NCBI GenBank assembly: GCA_033032865.1
Contig: JAWHQI010000239.1
Span: 1,708,001 to 1,772,000 of the forward strand
DNA from: Dactylorhiza incarnata
Taxonomy: Eukaryota > Streptophyta > Magnoliopsida > Asparagales > Orchidaceae
Length of the DNA stretch: 64,000 bases
Reading direction: 5' to 3'
The notes beneath the pieces were generated by a model. That model was not told where the DNA came from. It made no database searches and saw only the letters and a program-made list of their open reading frames with translations. Below, one piece after another: positions 1 through 9,030 of the stretch (positions are counted from its first letter, which is position 1; each line of letters begins with the position of its first letter). The position numbers and the translations under genes were made by a program.

Positions 1-569
1 AGCAACATGAGAACATAGGTTGTTATGAGATGGTTGAGCACCTGAAGAAAATATTTCAAGGGCAAGCTCGCCAAGAGAGGTTCGATATATCCAGGGCGTT
101 ATTTCAGTGTAAGATGGGAGCTTGATACCCAGTAGGAACTCACGTACTCAAGATGATTGGGTATATAGAGAGCCTTGAAAGACTGGGGTTTCCTTTGAGC
201 TAAGAGTTGGCCACTGATCTGATCCTGCAATCGTTGCCGGATAGTTATGAGCAGTTTGTCTTAAATTACAATATGAATGAAATTGACAAGACACTGCCTG
301 AGCTCCTAGGCATGTTAAGAACTGCCGAGATCAACATGAAGAAGACCAAGCCTGCTAGCCCCATACTGATGGTGCATAAAGGCAAGGGAAAGGTCAAGGG
401 AACCAAGAAGACTAAGGTAGGACCTAAGTCACATCTTGATCCTAAGTCTTCAGCACTGAAAAGGAAAGGATTGGCTAAGGAAGGGAAGTGCCACCATTGT
501 GGTAAGGCAGGGCACTAAAGGAGGAACAATCCTCAGTATCTAGAAGATCTGCAGAAGAAGAAGGGAAGT
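1..569 (+). pseudogene. E1 gag, C-terminal part, broken
   Basis: This is the copia Gag nucleocapsid precursor, which packages element RNA in cytoplasmic particles. One frame reads through the UBN2-type gag region, including a stretch beginning MIGYIESLERLGFPL and then LILQSLPDSYEQFV, which is typical of plant copia Gag. A basic lysine-rich linker follows, then a knuckle starting CHHCGKAGH at about 490-516. The knuckle is cut by a TAA (516-518), and its last cysteine position reads Asn. Further in-frame stops occur at about 124 and 201. The frame continues into the protease, so gag and pol were one polyprotein. It cannot make an intact Gag. Confidence 0.85.
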
Positions 570-1539
570 ATGACTTCCACTTCAGGTATTTTCGTTATAG
601 AAATAAACCTTTCTGCTCCTTCATCCTGGGTATTGGATACCGGATGTGGTTCTCACATTTGTATAAATGTGCAGGAACTGAGAAGGAGAAGAATGCTGGG
701 TAAAGGGGAGGTAGACCTGCGCGTCGGGAATGGAGCAAGAGTTGCTGCCGTCGCCGTTGGTGTTTACTATCTTTCTTTGCCCACATGGATTGTAATAGAA
801 CTAGATAATTGTTATTATGTTCCGGCCATAACTAGAAACATTATTTCTATTTCATGTTTGGACATGATTGGTTTTTCTTTCGTAATTAAGAAAAATTGTT
901 GTTCTATTTATACGAATGATGTTTGTTATGGCGTTGCCCAAATGTTTAATGGTTATATGTTTTGAACTTAGACCATCCGATCTATAACATAGAAAATACT
1001 AAAAGACTAAAAACAAATGATTCGAGTCCTATGTACCTTTGGCATTGTCGTTTAGGCCATATAAATGAGAAACACATATCCAAGCTCCATAAAGATGTAC
1101 TACTAGACTCATTTGATTATGAATCATTTGAGAGATGCGAGTCATGTTTGTTGGGCAAGATGACGAAAGCTCCTTTCACTAGTAGTAATGAGAGGGTTGA
1201 TGATCTCTTGGGTATAATACATAGTGATGTATGCGGACCCATGAGTTCTATGGCTAGAGGTGGATTCTACTACTTCATTATATTTACTGATGATTTCAGT
1301 AGATACTGATACGTGTTTCTTATGAAGAACAAATCCGAGACCTTTGAAAAGTTTAAAGTGTTTAAAAATGAAGTGGAGAACCAACTGGAAAAGGGATAAA
1401 AGCACTCCGATCTGATCGAGGTGGCGAATATCTGTGTCATAAGTTTCGTGATCATCTGAAAGAGTGTGGTATTGTATCACAGCTCACTCCGCCCGGAACA
1501 CCTCAACATAATGGTGTTTCTGAGAGGTGGAATCGTACC
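570..1539 (+). pseudogene. E1 protease, pre-integrase and integrase N-terminal half, broken
   Basis: The aspartic protease is recognised by WVLDTGCGSHI near 628-660, where DTG is the catalytic triad. A TGA at 963 ends this frame. The next frame carries the GAG-pre-integrase and zinc-binding region (WHCRLGHINEKH, then CESCLLGK) and the first integrase aspartate in IIHSDVCGPM. A stop after FTDDFSRY (1307-1309) and another near 1398 break it. Homology then moves to the third frame, where the second catalytic aspartate lies in LRSDRGGEY. At least two frame changes and two stops separate the protease from the intact downstream frame. Confidence 0.85.
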
Positions 1540-3750
1540 TTGTTAGACATGGTGCGATCGATGATGAGTCATGCAGATTTGCCCGTTTCCTTTTGGGGTT
1601 TTGCTTTAGAGAATGCTGCTTTCACACTAAATCGAGTTCCAACAAAAACGGTTCTAAAGACACCATATGAGATATGGACTGGGAAGCGTCCTAGTATGTC
1701 GTTCATCAAGATTTGTGGCTGTGAGGCATACGTGCGACGTCAAATGCCTGACAAGCTGGAACCCAAATCAGATAAATGTTATCTAGTGGGGTATCCTAGG
1801 GAAACCAAAGGATACTACTTCTACTTACTGTCTGAGGGCAAAGTGTTTGTCGCAAGGACTGGTGTCTTTTTGGAGAAAGAGTTCTTATCCAGAAAGACTG
1901 CAAAGGTAGAACTTGAAGAAGTTCAAGAGCCACAAACAATGAACAAACCGGAATTGGAACCTGAGCAAGGACTACACGAAGTTGTAGCTGGAGAGCCTGC
2001 TCAAGAAACACAAGTCCTACGTAGATCTGGTAGACCAAGATTTGAGCCTGAGAGATATGGATTTCTCATTACTCAAATAGGTAATGTGTTGCTTATGGAT
2101 CATGATGATGAGCCTGCAACCTACCAAGAGGCTATGAATGGACCAGACTCTGAGAAGTGGTTTGAGGCCATGAAATCTGAAATGGACTCCATGTACACAA
2201 ACCAAGTTTGGACCTTGGTGGAACCACCTGAAGGGGTACGACCCATAGGGTGCAAATGGGTCTTCAAGAAGAAGACCGACATGGATGGGAATGTACAGAC
2301 ATTCAAAGGCTGGCTGGTCGCTAAAGGTTTCAGGCAAATTAATGGTGTTGATTATGAAGAGACCTTTTCCCCTGTGGCCATGGTCAAGTCCATCAGAATT
2401 CTACTTGTTATTGCTGCGTATTATGACTACGAGATCTGGAAAATGGATGTCAAAATGGCTTTCCTTAATATAAACCTCCTTGAGGAAGTGTACATGACAC
2501 AACCCGAGGGTTTTGAATCTCCAAGTGAAGCCACTAAAATATGCAAGTTGAATCGATCCATTTATGGATTGAAACAAGCTTCTCGAAGTTGGAATCTAAG
2601 TTTTGATGAGAAGATCAAAGAGTTTGGTTTCATCAAGAACGATGATGAGCCTTGTGTTTACAAGAAGATTAGTGGGAGCATTATTTTCTTCCTGATATTG
2701 TATGTAGATGACATACTGCTGATCGGGAATGACATTCCTACCCAGCAACTTGTTAAGAACAACCTAGGGAAGTGCTTTTCTTTGAAAGACTTGGGTGAAG
2801 TGACTTATATACTTGGTATTAAGATCTATAGAGATAGATCGAAGAAGTTGCTGGGTTTAACCCAGAGTACATACATTGACAAGGTGTTGAAACGGTTCAA
2901 CATGCTTGAGTCCAAGAAAGGATTCTTACCCATGTCACATGGTGTGAGTCTCTCTAAGGACCAGTGTCCTAAATCTTTGGAAGATAAGGACCGCATGAAG
3001 ATGATTCCATATGCTTCGGCAATTGGATCAATCATGTACGCAATGTTATGTACTCGACCCGATGTCTCATATGCTTTAAGCATGACTAGCAGGTATCAGT
3101 CTGATCCGGGTGATGGTCACTGGATCGCAGTCAAGAATATCCTAAAGTACTTGAGAAGGACTAAGGATACATTCTTGGTGTTTGGTGGAGAGGAAGAGCT
3201 CGCTGTTAAGGGTTACACGGATGCAAGCTTCCATACTGACAAAGATGACTCAAAGTCACAGTCAGGTTTTGTGTTTTGCCTTAATGGAGGAGCTGTAAGC
3301 TGGAAGAGTTCCAAGCAAGGGACAGTTGCTGATTCTACGACTAAGGCCGAGTATATCGCTGCAGCGAATGCAACGAAGGAGATTGTATGGATTAGGAAAT
3401 TCATCCGCGAGCTTGATGTAGTTCCTAGCATTGTTTATCCCGTAGTTCTCTACTGTGACAACAATGGTGCAATTGCACAAGCTAAGGAACCTAGATCTCA
3501 TCAGCGCTCCAAGCACATACTTCGGCGCTTCCATCTTATTCGAGAGATTGTCGATCGAGGAGATGTGAGCATATGCAGAGTACCGACAGAAGAAAATATA
3601 GCGGATCCACTAACAAAGCCTCTTGCGCAAAAGAAGCATGATGGTCATATTTGTTGGTTATTTGTTCATTGGATGAATTGTAATATGTACTATGTATTTC
3701 ATTTTATATTTATGGCAAGTTCTTTTATTATGTCATTTATATCTGTCTGA
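1540..3750 (+). CDS. E1 integrase C-half, reverse transcriptase and RNase H (long open frame)
   Basis: A 736-residue frame is open without interruption. It begins within the integrase C-terminal half, just after the conserved catalytic Glu region (NGVSERWNRT, about 1510-1540). A linker follows, then reverse transcriptase from about 2130 with MDVKMAFLN and the catalytic YVDDILLIGND at 2701-2733. RNase H follows, with YTDASF, TKAEYIAAANA and LYCDNNGAI. The start given is the first ATG. Homology already runs in this frame from about 1390, so this is an internal part of a polyprotein and not a true gene start. The last 30 or so residues are hydrophobic, lie past the usual end, and may be read-through of 3' sequence. 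Upstream breaks mean no functional Pol is expected. Confidence 0.88.
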   Translation: MLDMVRSMMSHADLPVSFWGFALENAAFTLNRVPTKTVLKTPYEIWTGKRPSMSFIKICGCEAYVRRQMPDKLEPKSDKCYLVGYPRETKGYYFYLLSEGKVFVARTGVFLEKEFLSRKTAKVELEEVQEPQTMNKPELEPEQGLHEVVAGEPAQETQVLRRSGRPRFEPERYGFLITQIGNVLLMDHDDEPATYQEAMNGPDSEKWFEAMKSEMDSMYTNQVWTLVEPPEGVRPIGCKWVFKKKTDMDGNVQTFKGWLVAKGFRQINGVDYEETFSPVAMVKSIRILLVIAAYYDYEIWKMDVKMAFLNINLLEEVYMTQPEGFESPSEATKICKLNRSIYGLKQASRSWNLSFDEKIKEFGFIKNDDEPCVYKKISGSIIFFLILYVDDILLIGNDIPTQQLVKNNLGKCFSLKDLGEVTYILGIKIYRDRSKKLLGLTQSTYIDKVLKRFNMLESKKGFLPMSHGVSLSKDQCPKSLEDKDRMKMIPYASAIGSIMYAMLCTRPDVSYALSMTSRYQSDPGDGHWIAVKNILKYLRRTKDTFLVFGGEEELAVKGYTDASFHTDKDDSKSQSGFVFCLNGGAVSWKSSKQGTVADSTTKAEYIAAANATKEIVWIRKFIRELDVVPSIVYPVVLYCDNNGAIAQAKEPRSHQRSKHILRRFHLIREIVDRGDVSICRVPTEENIADPLTKPLAQKKHDGHICWLFVHWMNCNMYYVFHFIFMASSFIMSFISV

Positions 3751-4576
3751 TAAGATTAATTAGAATAATAAATGCCCTTAGAGTGTTTGCTTCCATAGGA
3801 ATTCAAGTACGTGACTTGAATGTGAGAGCCTATGTTTATAAGAAGCTTCATTCTTAAATGGTCCCTGGTCGGAGTATCATCTTAGAAGCTAAGGGCGATG
3901 ATGATACATTGAGACTAGCATGTGCGTTGACTGATGACCGGTTCTTATAGGTCATGATATTGTGATATCAAGTCATCACATGGGTACTTGTTGAGAACAA
4001 GCTGTACTAGACAGACCCCCTGTGAGACTACTGTGGATTGTTATATGAACGTGTCACAAGTAGGTCTCAAGTGACAATGGTGTTTGTGGTCCTTTGACCT
4101 GAGGTCACAACATTCATCAAGTGAGGAAGAGCGTACTTTGATGCCATCAAAAGTCTTCCTTGAGAAAGGTTGATGATAAGGGTGGTTATTGGGTATGTTA
4201 CAAATCACTTGGATGTTTGTGTGTGAGCAGAAATGGGATTTCTCCTCCTGTATGATAGGAGTTACATCCATGGGCCCCTTGATGGAATGAGACTGAGAAA
4301 TGCATGGCCATGCTTGGTTGAGTCAATATATGATATTGAGCTCACCAGTTTCAGACAGTCTATTCTAGATCAGGAAACTAGGATTGAACAATCATGAGGG
4401 TGACACGATCCATGCCTCTAGTTCTATCCGGATGTAAGGGACAAAGGGACATGACAACACTGATACATTGGTCATGACAGGCTTGTTGAGTTATGAACTC
4501 TTATTGCTTGGGTAGCAATGATGTATTGCTAGATGCCGCTCATTGTTTGTGAGAATTTTGTTGATACTTTGTGATC
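3751..4576 (+). other. E1 3' untranslated region
   Basis: About 830 bases lie between the end of pol and the purine tract. I see no coding frame with recognisable homology and no tandem repeat. Confidence 0.7.
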
Positions 4577-4587
4577 AAGTGGGAGAC
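4577..4587 (+). promoter_or_regulatory. E1 polypurine tract
   Basis: AAGTGGGAGAC lies directly before the TGTTGG start of the 3' LTR. This is where plus-strand DNA synthesis is primed. Confidence 0.85.
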
Positions 4588-4830
4588 TGTTGGAGTTTCT
4601 GAGGTGATCTCAAAGCAATCAATTGTTAGTCTTGCTGCCAATGCAATATGAGCCTATAGGGTCGCACATAAAAGCGTTTGGAGAAATTGGAGAAAGGATT
4701 GTGTTGGTCTTACTCATATTGGATATGAGTGGAGGACCAATCCTATGACTGCTTGGAATTAAGTTGAGAATGTCTCAACGGGAAATCGTTTAAAGGGTTT
4801 AAATGAATGGGTTTATACATGACAAATTCG

Positions 4831-5099
4831 GCTAAAGGGTTTAACCGAATTGTGTCAAATTCGGCTAATGTGATTAACCGAATTATGTTGATTCGACTAA
4901 TGAAATTCGGCTAATATGATTAACCGAATTTATTACTGATTCGACTAAAGGGTTTAGCCGAATCAGGTCAGTTCGACGAAAGGGTTTCGCCGAAGTTATG
5001 TAGCCGAATTCATATAGACGAATTCGTCAAAATGGTTTCGCCGAATTCGGTTATAGTGATTAGTCGAATTCGGTTATATCGATTAGTCGAATTCGGTGA
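4831..5099 (+). repeat. Array of short CG-core hairpins in E1 U3
   Basis: About eight units of roughly 25-30 bases each have a left arm like ATTCGGCTAA and a right arm like TTAACCGAAT around a 4-6 base loop. Arms drift between units (CGGCTAA, CGACTAA, CGACGAAA), but both arms of a unit often change together. The array lies just upstream of the TATA box. Confidence 0.85.
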
Positions 5100-5166
5100 A
5101 TGTAAATCTGGACAGAAATGTTCTGTTTTTCCTCTAGTCTGCGGATAGCCTATTTTATGCCTTGCG

Positions 5167-5175
5167 TATAAAAGG
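5167..5175 (+). promoter_or_regulatory. E1 LTR TATA box
   Basis: TATAAAAGG is about 70 bases downstream of the inverted repeat array. It is the likely core promoter defining the end of U3. Confidence 0.75.
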
Positions 5176-5666
5176 AACGTGTTTAGGGCTTCGGAATTAG
5201 ACGATTTTTAGATCGAGCCCTTTTGCGAGAGAACAAAAGACGGAAGTGTTCCGATCGTTCTCGTTCCGTCCGCCGATCGTCCTTCCGCTGCCGCTGGTCA
5301 CCGCCGTCAGTCGCCGCCTCCCCTGGATCGGATCTAGCAGTCCGTGGGGACGTTGGGAGCATCCTTCTCCGACCTAGTTCTTGTACGACAAGAAGCTAGG
5401 GTTCTCCTTTGCTTGTGTGGACTTCTGTAGAGGGATCAATCCATTTTGATTCTTGAAGAACTCAAAGACAGAAATTCGGATTTCTCCTGGGAGCACCTTG
5501 GTTGAGTGTTGACTCAATCCCGCAAAGGTACCTTGTATTTCGATTTTCTTATTCTCTTGAATCATGAAAACCGCAAGATCCGTTAGCTTCTTTTGGGTTG
5601 TACTTGTTATTTCCGCTGCGCATATGTGATATGTAATCCCATTCGAGGGGTATAGAAAACCCAACA

Positions 5667-6776
5667 GTATTGCAGTAGCTATGGATGTCAGATCCATTTT
5701 ATGTCCACTTATTGAGATCTTTGCTGTTATATGATTGTGATGAAAAGCAGCTTTCAGATCCTCTGTTTTATGAGATGGAGAGCAGTAGTTGTTTCTTCTC
5801 TATGTGTGCTCTATTAGGGTTCCCGAGGGAGAAGAAGAAGGGGAAAAAGCTATAGAACAGTATTGTCGATTGTGATAAGTGCTCTTTCCTTCTCTTTCTT
5901 CTCCTTCATTTTATTGTCCACACACAGATTTGAATTTGTTTCCCTTTCTAGTAAGACTGAAAAGGTATTCTACTATGGACAATATCTTTCTTTCCTTCTT
6001 TAATTCCCGACCCATTCACCAACATTAAGCATGTTTCCAATAAAGCTTTTTGTCCTATTTTAGTTCTTCTTTCTATTTGAGGCAATTAATGAGCCGTTGG
6101 AGAGTGGTCTTGAGAGAGGTGGGCCATGAGAGAGGGTCCAAAATGACAGCTGAAAAGGTTTCCTTTTTCAGACTGTATTCGACGTAGCGCCGAGTTCTCT
6201 TCCTCTCTTATCGACGCACCTTCGAGTTCTTGTAGGAGCAGCTTCGAATTCATCCTTGCTTTGATTGAACTCTGCTAGTCGACGTTGCGTCGATACCTTA
6301 TTGACGTAACTATCGAGTTGATGACATAGCTCTGAACTTCATTATTTGCGTCGAGATGAAGTTGACGTTGCGTCGACTTTAGATGGCTTCGACAGATACT
6401 TCCTTATGCTCTGAATTGAAGTAGAAGCTGTGTCGACTTCTCAAGATACTTCGACAGGTCCATGGCCTATATGTCGATATCTTTTCGACGAAACGTCGAC
6501 TTGAATTACTTCGACAGAAGGGTGAACTACTTGGACTTCTTGTCAGAGTAGCATCGACAATAACTTGACGTTGCGTCGAATTCTATTCGACGCAAATGAT
6601 AATATGCTCAAATTTTTCTTCTATTGATTTTGGTCTTGACACCCTTGGTTTAATGTGACATCCAAAGACATCTAATGAACAGATTACCCTCACTATACAA
6701 TTGGTAATTCAATCCTAAGAGATAAAATCACTTTTAGGTAATTTGTTAAGTTAAATCAAAGGGGGTTTTCCCAACA
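5667..6776 (-). repeat. E2 3' LTR, remaining part
   Basis: This part aligns over its whole length with about 14570-15678, with many scattered substitutions. It ends (plus strand) in CCAACA. It includes the U3 array of TCGACG..CGTCGA motifs at about 6178-6595. Confidence 0.92.
6178..6595 (-). repeat. TCGACG/CGTCGA motif array in E2 3' LTR U3
   Basis: More than ten copies of the half-sites TCGACG, CGTCGA, GTCGA and TCGAC occur, several paired as TCGACGTTGCGTCGA (6 bp arms, 3-base spacer). The matching array in the other LTR lies at about 15077-15492 and has lost more of its CG sites. Confidence 0.8.
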
Positions 6777-6789
6777 ATCTCCCCATATT
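6777..6789 (-). promoter_or_regulatory. E2 polypurine tract
   Basis: On the minus strand AATATGGGGAGAT lies directly before the 3' LTR start TGTTGG. Confidence 0.8.
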
Positions 6790-6962
6790 TATCTTAACAA
6801 ATTTTACAAATTGAATAAAGTGATTTTACACATTCCTTTGTATAAACAAAAATTCAGACAAGACATCATAAACATTAAATGAATAAGCTAGATGAGCTGA
6901 TAACAAAAAAATATCAGATTAAGGATAATCAGAAGTTTATCATAGATTACCCAAAAAGAGTA

Positions 6963-8520
6963 TCACTTCTTTTCTCTGAGAAAGAAGGACAAATCCTCAT
7001 ATGCTCTCTTGTATTTCCTTTCCAAATATCTAAAATTTGCAGAGGTGGCTTTTTCTGGATTCTTCTGTATCCTTCCATGACCTTTGAAGAGCTTCTCCAG
7101 GTCCACTTCAGTGTTAGGATGAACATCCTTGAGTGTGAAACCCAGACCAAAGACTCTAGATGTCATCAGATTTATGACTTCTAGATTTAGATCATCTGAT
7201 TCAGGACCTTTCTCTGATTTTGATTCAGCAGCCAATGCTTGTGATTCACAAATTGTTGCTTGTTCCTTCCCAGAAGTTGAGGCATTTGTAAACATGGTCT
7301 TCTTTTTATTTTTCTCTTCTTCAGGTGACTTTTCCCCTTTCTTTCTTTTCTGTGTAAACTGTACTGCATCTTCAGGATTACATTCAATACCTCCTTTGTG
7401 GAGTTGTCCTACTCCTTCTATAATTTTGGCATGAGGATTCTTTGTAGCATACTTTGTATTATCAAACAAAGTAGACTTAATAGAAATTGCTTTGGCCAAT
7501 TCTTCCTTTTCAACAACCTCTTTTCCTCTTTTTAGAATATCAATGAACCTATTTTTCTTGTCTTGGACCTCCTTTTAAGCTGCCTCATATTCATATCTTT
7601 CTCTCTCACCAATATCCTCTAAGATTTTGTCAAGCTCTGGATTAGCATAGGTTTTCATTGTGTTTTCCGGGAATATAATTCAACCTTTTCAAATTTCTTG
7701 TAATAAGATTTATCCTTCCTGTAATCCTTCCTCTGTTCTTTTGTATACCACTCCCAAATAGGTACTCTTCCCCTGCCCCTTCTTCCTCTTCCTATACCTC
7801 AATAAGGAGGTTTTCTTTTGAAAATAGGTGTTGGAAGAATGGGTTGGTGAATTGGAGCAGGTGAAACCTGAGCTGAAGGTGGAAGTAGAACTGGAGGTAT
7901 TGGTTGAGCTGGTGCTGAATTAGGTGAAACAGGATCTTGACTAGCCATCTTGACTGGAGAGAGTGCTGTGGATGAATCTCTAGAGGACACTCTGAAAGAA
8001 AGAGGATCAGGTATAGATGGTACAATGTCTTCATGAAATTCTTGTAGAGACTTGAGGTAGGACTAATCATCTGAAATTAGAGGGATCTCCCCTAAGTTGA
8101 GGACTCCCCCTGAGCAAAGAGCAGGATTCTTGGAGAAGTTGACTCCCCCTGAATGGCTGCATCTGGAAGCTATTGTTTAGATGATACAGCTGGCTCTCCT
8201 TCAGTGATGATGGAGAGAGGGATTGTTGTTGTGTAGACAGAATCTTAGAGAAGTTGCTGCGTGCTGGTACAATTCTCCCCCTGCTTTATTTCATTGAAGA
8301 AAGATATAAATCCTTCAGCAGGCACGGTTGTCGATCGCACTTCCTTATCAAAAGCCGTGAGTTCAGATGTAAGGTCTTGCAACCTTTTGTGTTGGCGGCG
8401 TAGTTTGCGATAACAATCCTTTGAGAAGTCAAGATAAAGTGAACCAAACTTGGATAACACAGTCTCATGGGCAAGATCCACGACTTCAATAATATCTTGC
8501 TGAATTGACGGAGATGCCAT
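6963..8520 (-). pseudogene. E2 extra 3' ORF after pol, broken
   Basis: In SIRE/Maximus elements an ORF between pol and the 3' LTR is often called env-like. I see no signal peptide or transmembrane segment, so I do not call it an envelope. A start at 8520 (MASPSIQQDIIEV) opens a charged helical stretch to about 8245. A proline/serine/alanine-rich part at 7990-7799 follows, and then a lysine-rich C-terminal part at 7499-6963. Frame changes or an unrecognised intron lie between the blocks. The sequence TTTCTTTCAG then AGTGTCC near 7995 resembles a splice acceptor and matches the acceptor context of the E3 3' ORF. Function unknown. Confidence 0.7.
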
Positions 8521-8639
8521 TGGGATGCTGCGAGAACCTGCACTGAAATAAAGAGAAGAGATGAAGAGAGGGAAGAAGGAAGAGAGCATGAGGGAGAGAA
8601 TTCGAATAGCACAATGGAATTAAATGCAAAAGTTTCTTT

Positions 8640-8976
8640 GAGTAGATGAGTCGTCCCAACTTAGGGTTTTATTCAAAGCAACGTCGAGAAGAGCGAAATT
8701 CAGCGCGCCAAAATATGTCAATGCGCGCGATCTATCAAATCGACGGAGTGTCGAGTTGATGTCGATGTGGCTTTGAAATATAGTCATCGATGATGTTGTC
8801 GATGTAAGCGTCGACAGGTATTCAACGTTATGTCGAGTGGAATTTGAAGGATCCATCCCAGAGAGCTCTCGAAGCTGGCGTTGAGTAGAATTTGATGGTA
8901 TGTCGATTTGAATTCGACGCAGCTTTGATGAAACAGTTATGATTTTCTTTAAGATTTTAATTGTTTTTCCCAGCAA
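8640..8976 (-). promoter_or_regulatory. LTR-like motif array and TATA-like site upstream of the E2 3' ORF
   Basis: Between pol and the 3' ORF the TCGAC/GTCGA motifs of the LTR U3 reappear at about 8685-8925. They include TGTCGAGTTGATG at about 8752, also present in the LTR near 15210. Nearer the ORF, the minus strand reads AATAAAACCC (8664-8673), about 145 bases before the ATG at 8520. An open frame (8976-8620) runs through the array but is probably spurious. I infer an internal promoter. The TATA match is imperfect. Confidence 0.5.
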
Positions 8977-9030
8977 TAATTTACTAAAGAAAATAGATCT
9001 TTATACATAATACAAGGAGGCCTACAAATC

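Larger units (their letters stand above)
1..5666 (+). mobile_element. E1: Ty1/copia retrotransposon, 5' end outside window
   Basis: Copia-type order is visible: gag with a zinc knuckle, protease, GAG-pre-integrase, integrase, reverse transcriptase, RNase H, a purine tract and a 3' LTR. The 5' LTR, primer site and start of gag lie left of base 1. The outer end (5666/5667) is fixed because the sequence from 5667 onward matches the right LTR of E2 from about 14570. E1 therefore inserted into the left LTR of E2, in the opposite orientation. Protein similarity suggests a Tork/TAR-like lineage, but I am not certain of the clade. Confidence 0.93.
4588..5666 (+). repeat. E1 3' LTR (1079 bp)
   Basis: The LTR begins TGTTGG and ends CCAACA, a matching terminal inverted repeat. 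The purine tract lies on the left and E2 LTR sequence on the right. U3 holds an array of short inverted repeats (4831-5099), followed by a TATA box at 5167. The five bases after the LTR, GTATT (5667-5671), should be the target site duplication. Its partner lies outside the window. Confidence 0.93.

Noticed and set aside
6963..8520. Retroviral-type envelope gene in E2 (and E3)
   Set aside because: Position matches env-like ORFs of SIRE elements, but I see no signal peptide, furin-like site or transmembrane helix.
8620..8976. 118-residue frame upstream of the E2 3' ORF as a gene
   Set aside because: It follows the TCGAC motif array, lacks homology that I can recognise, and its peptide pattern mirrors the DNA repeats.
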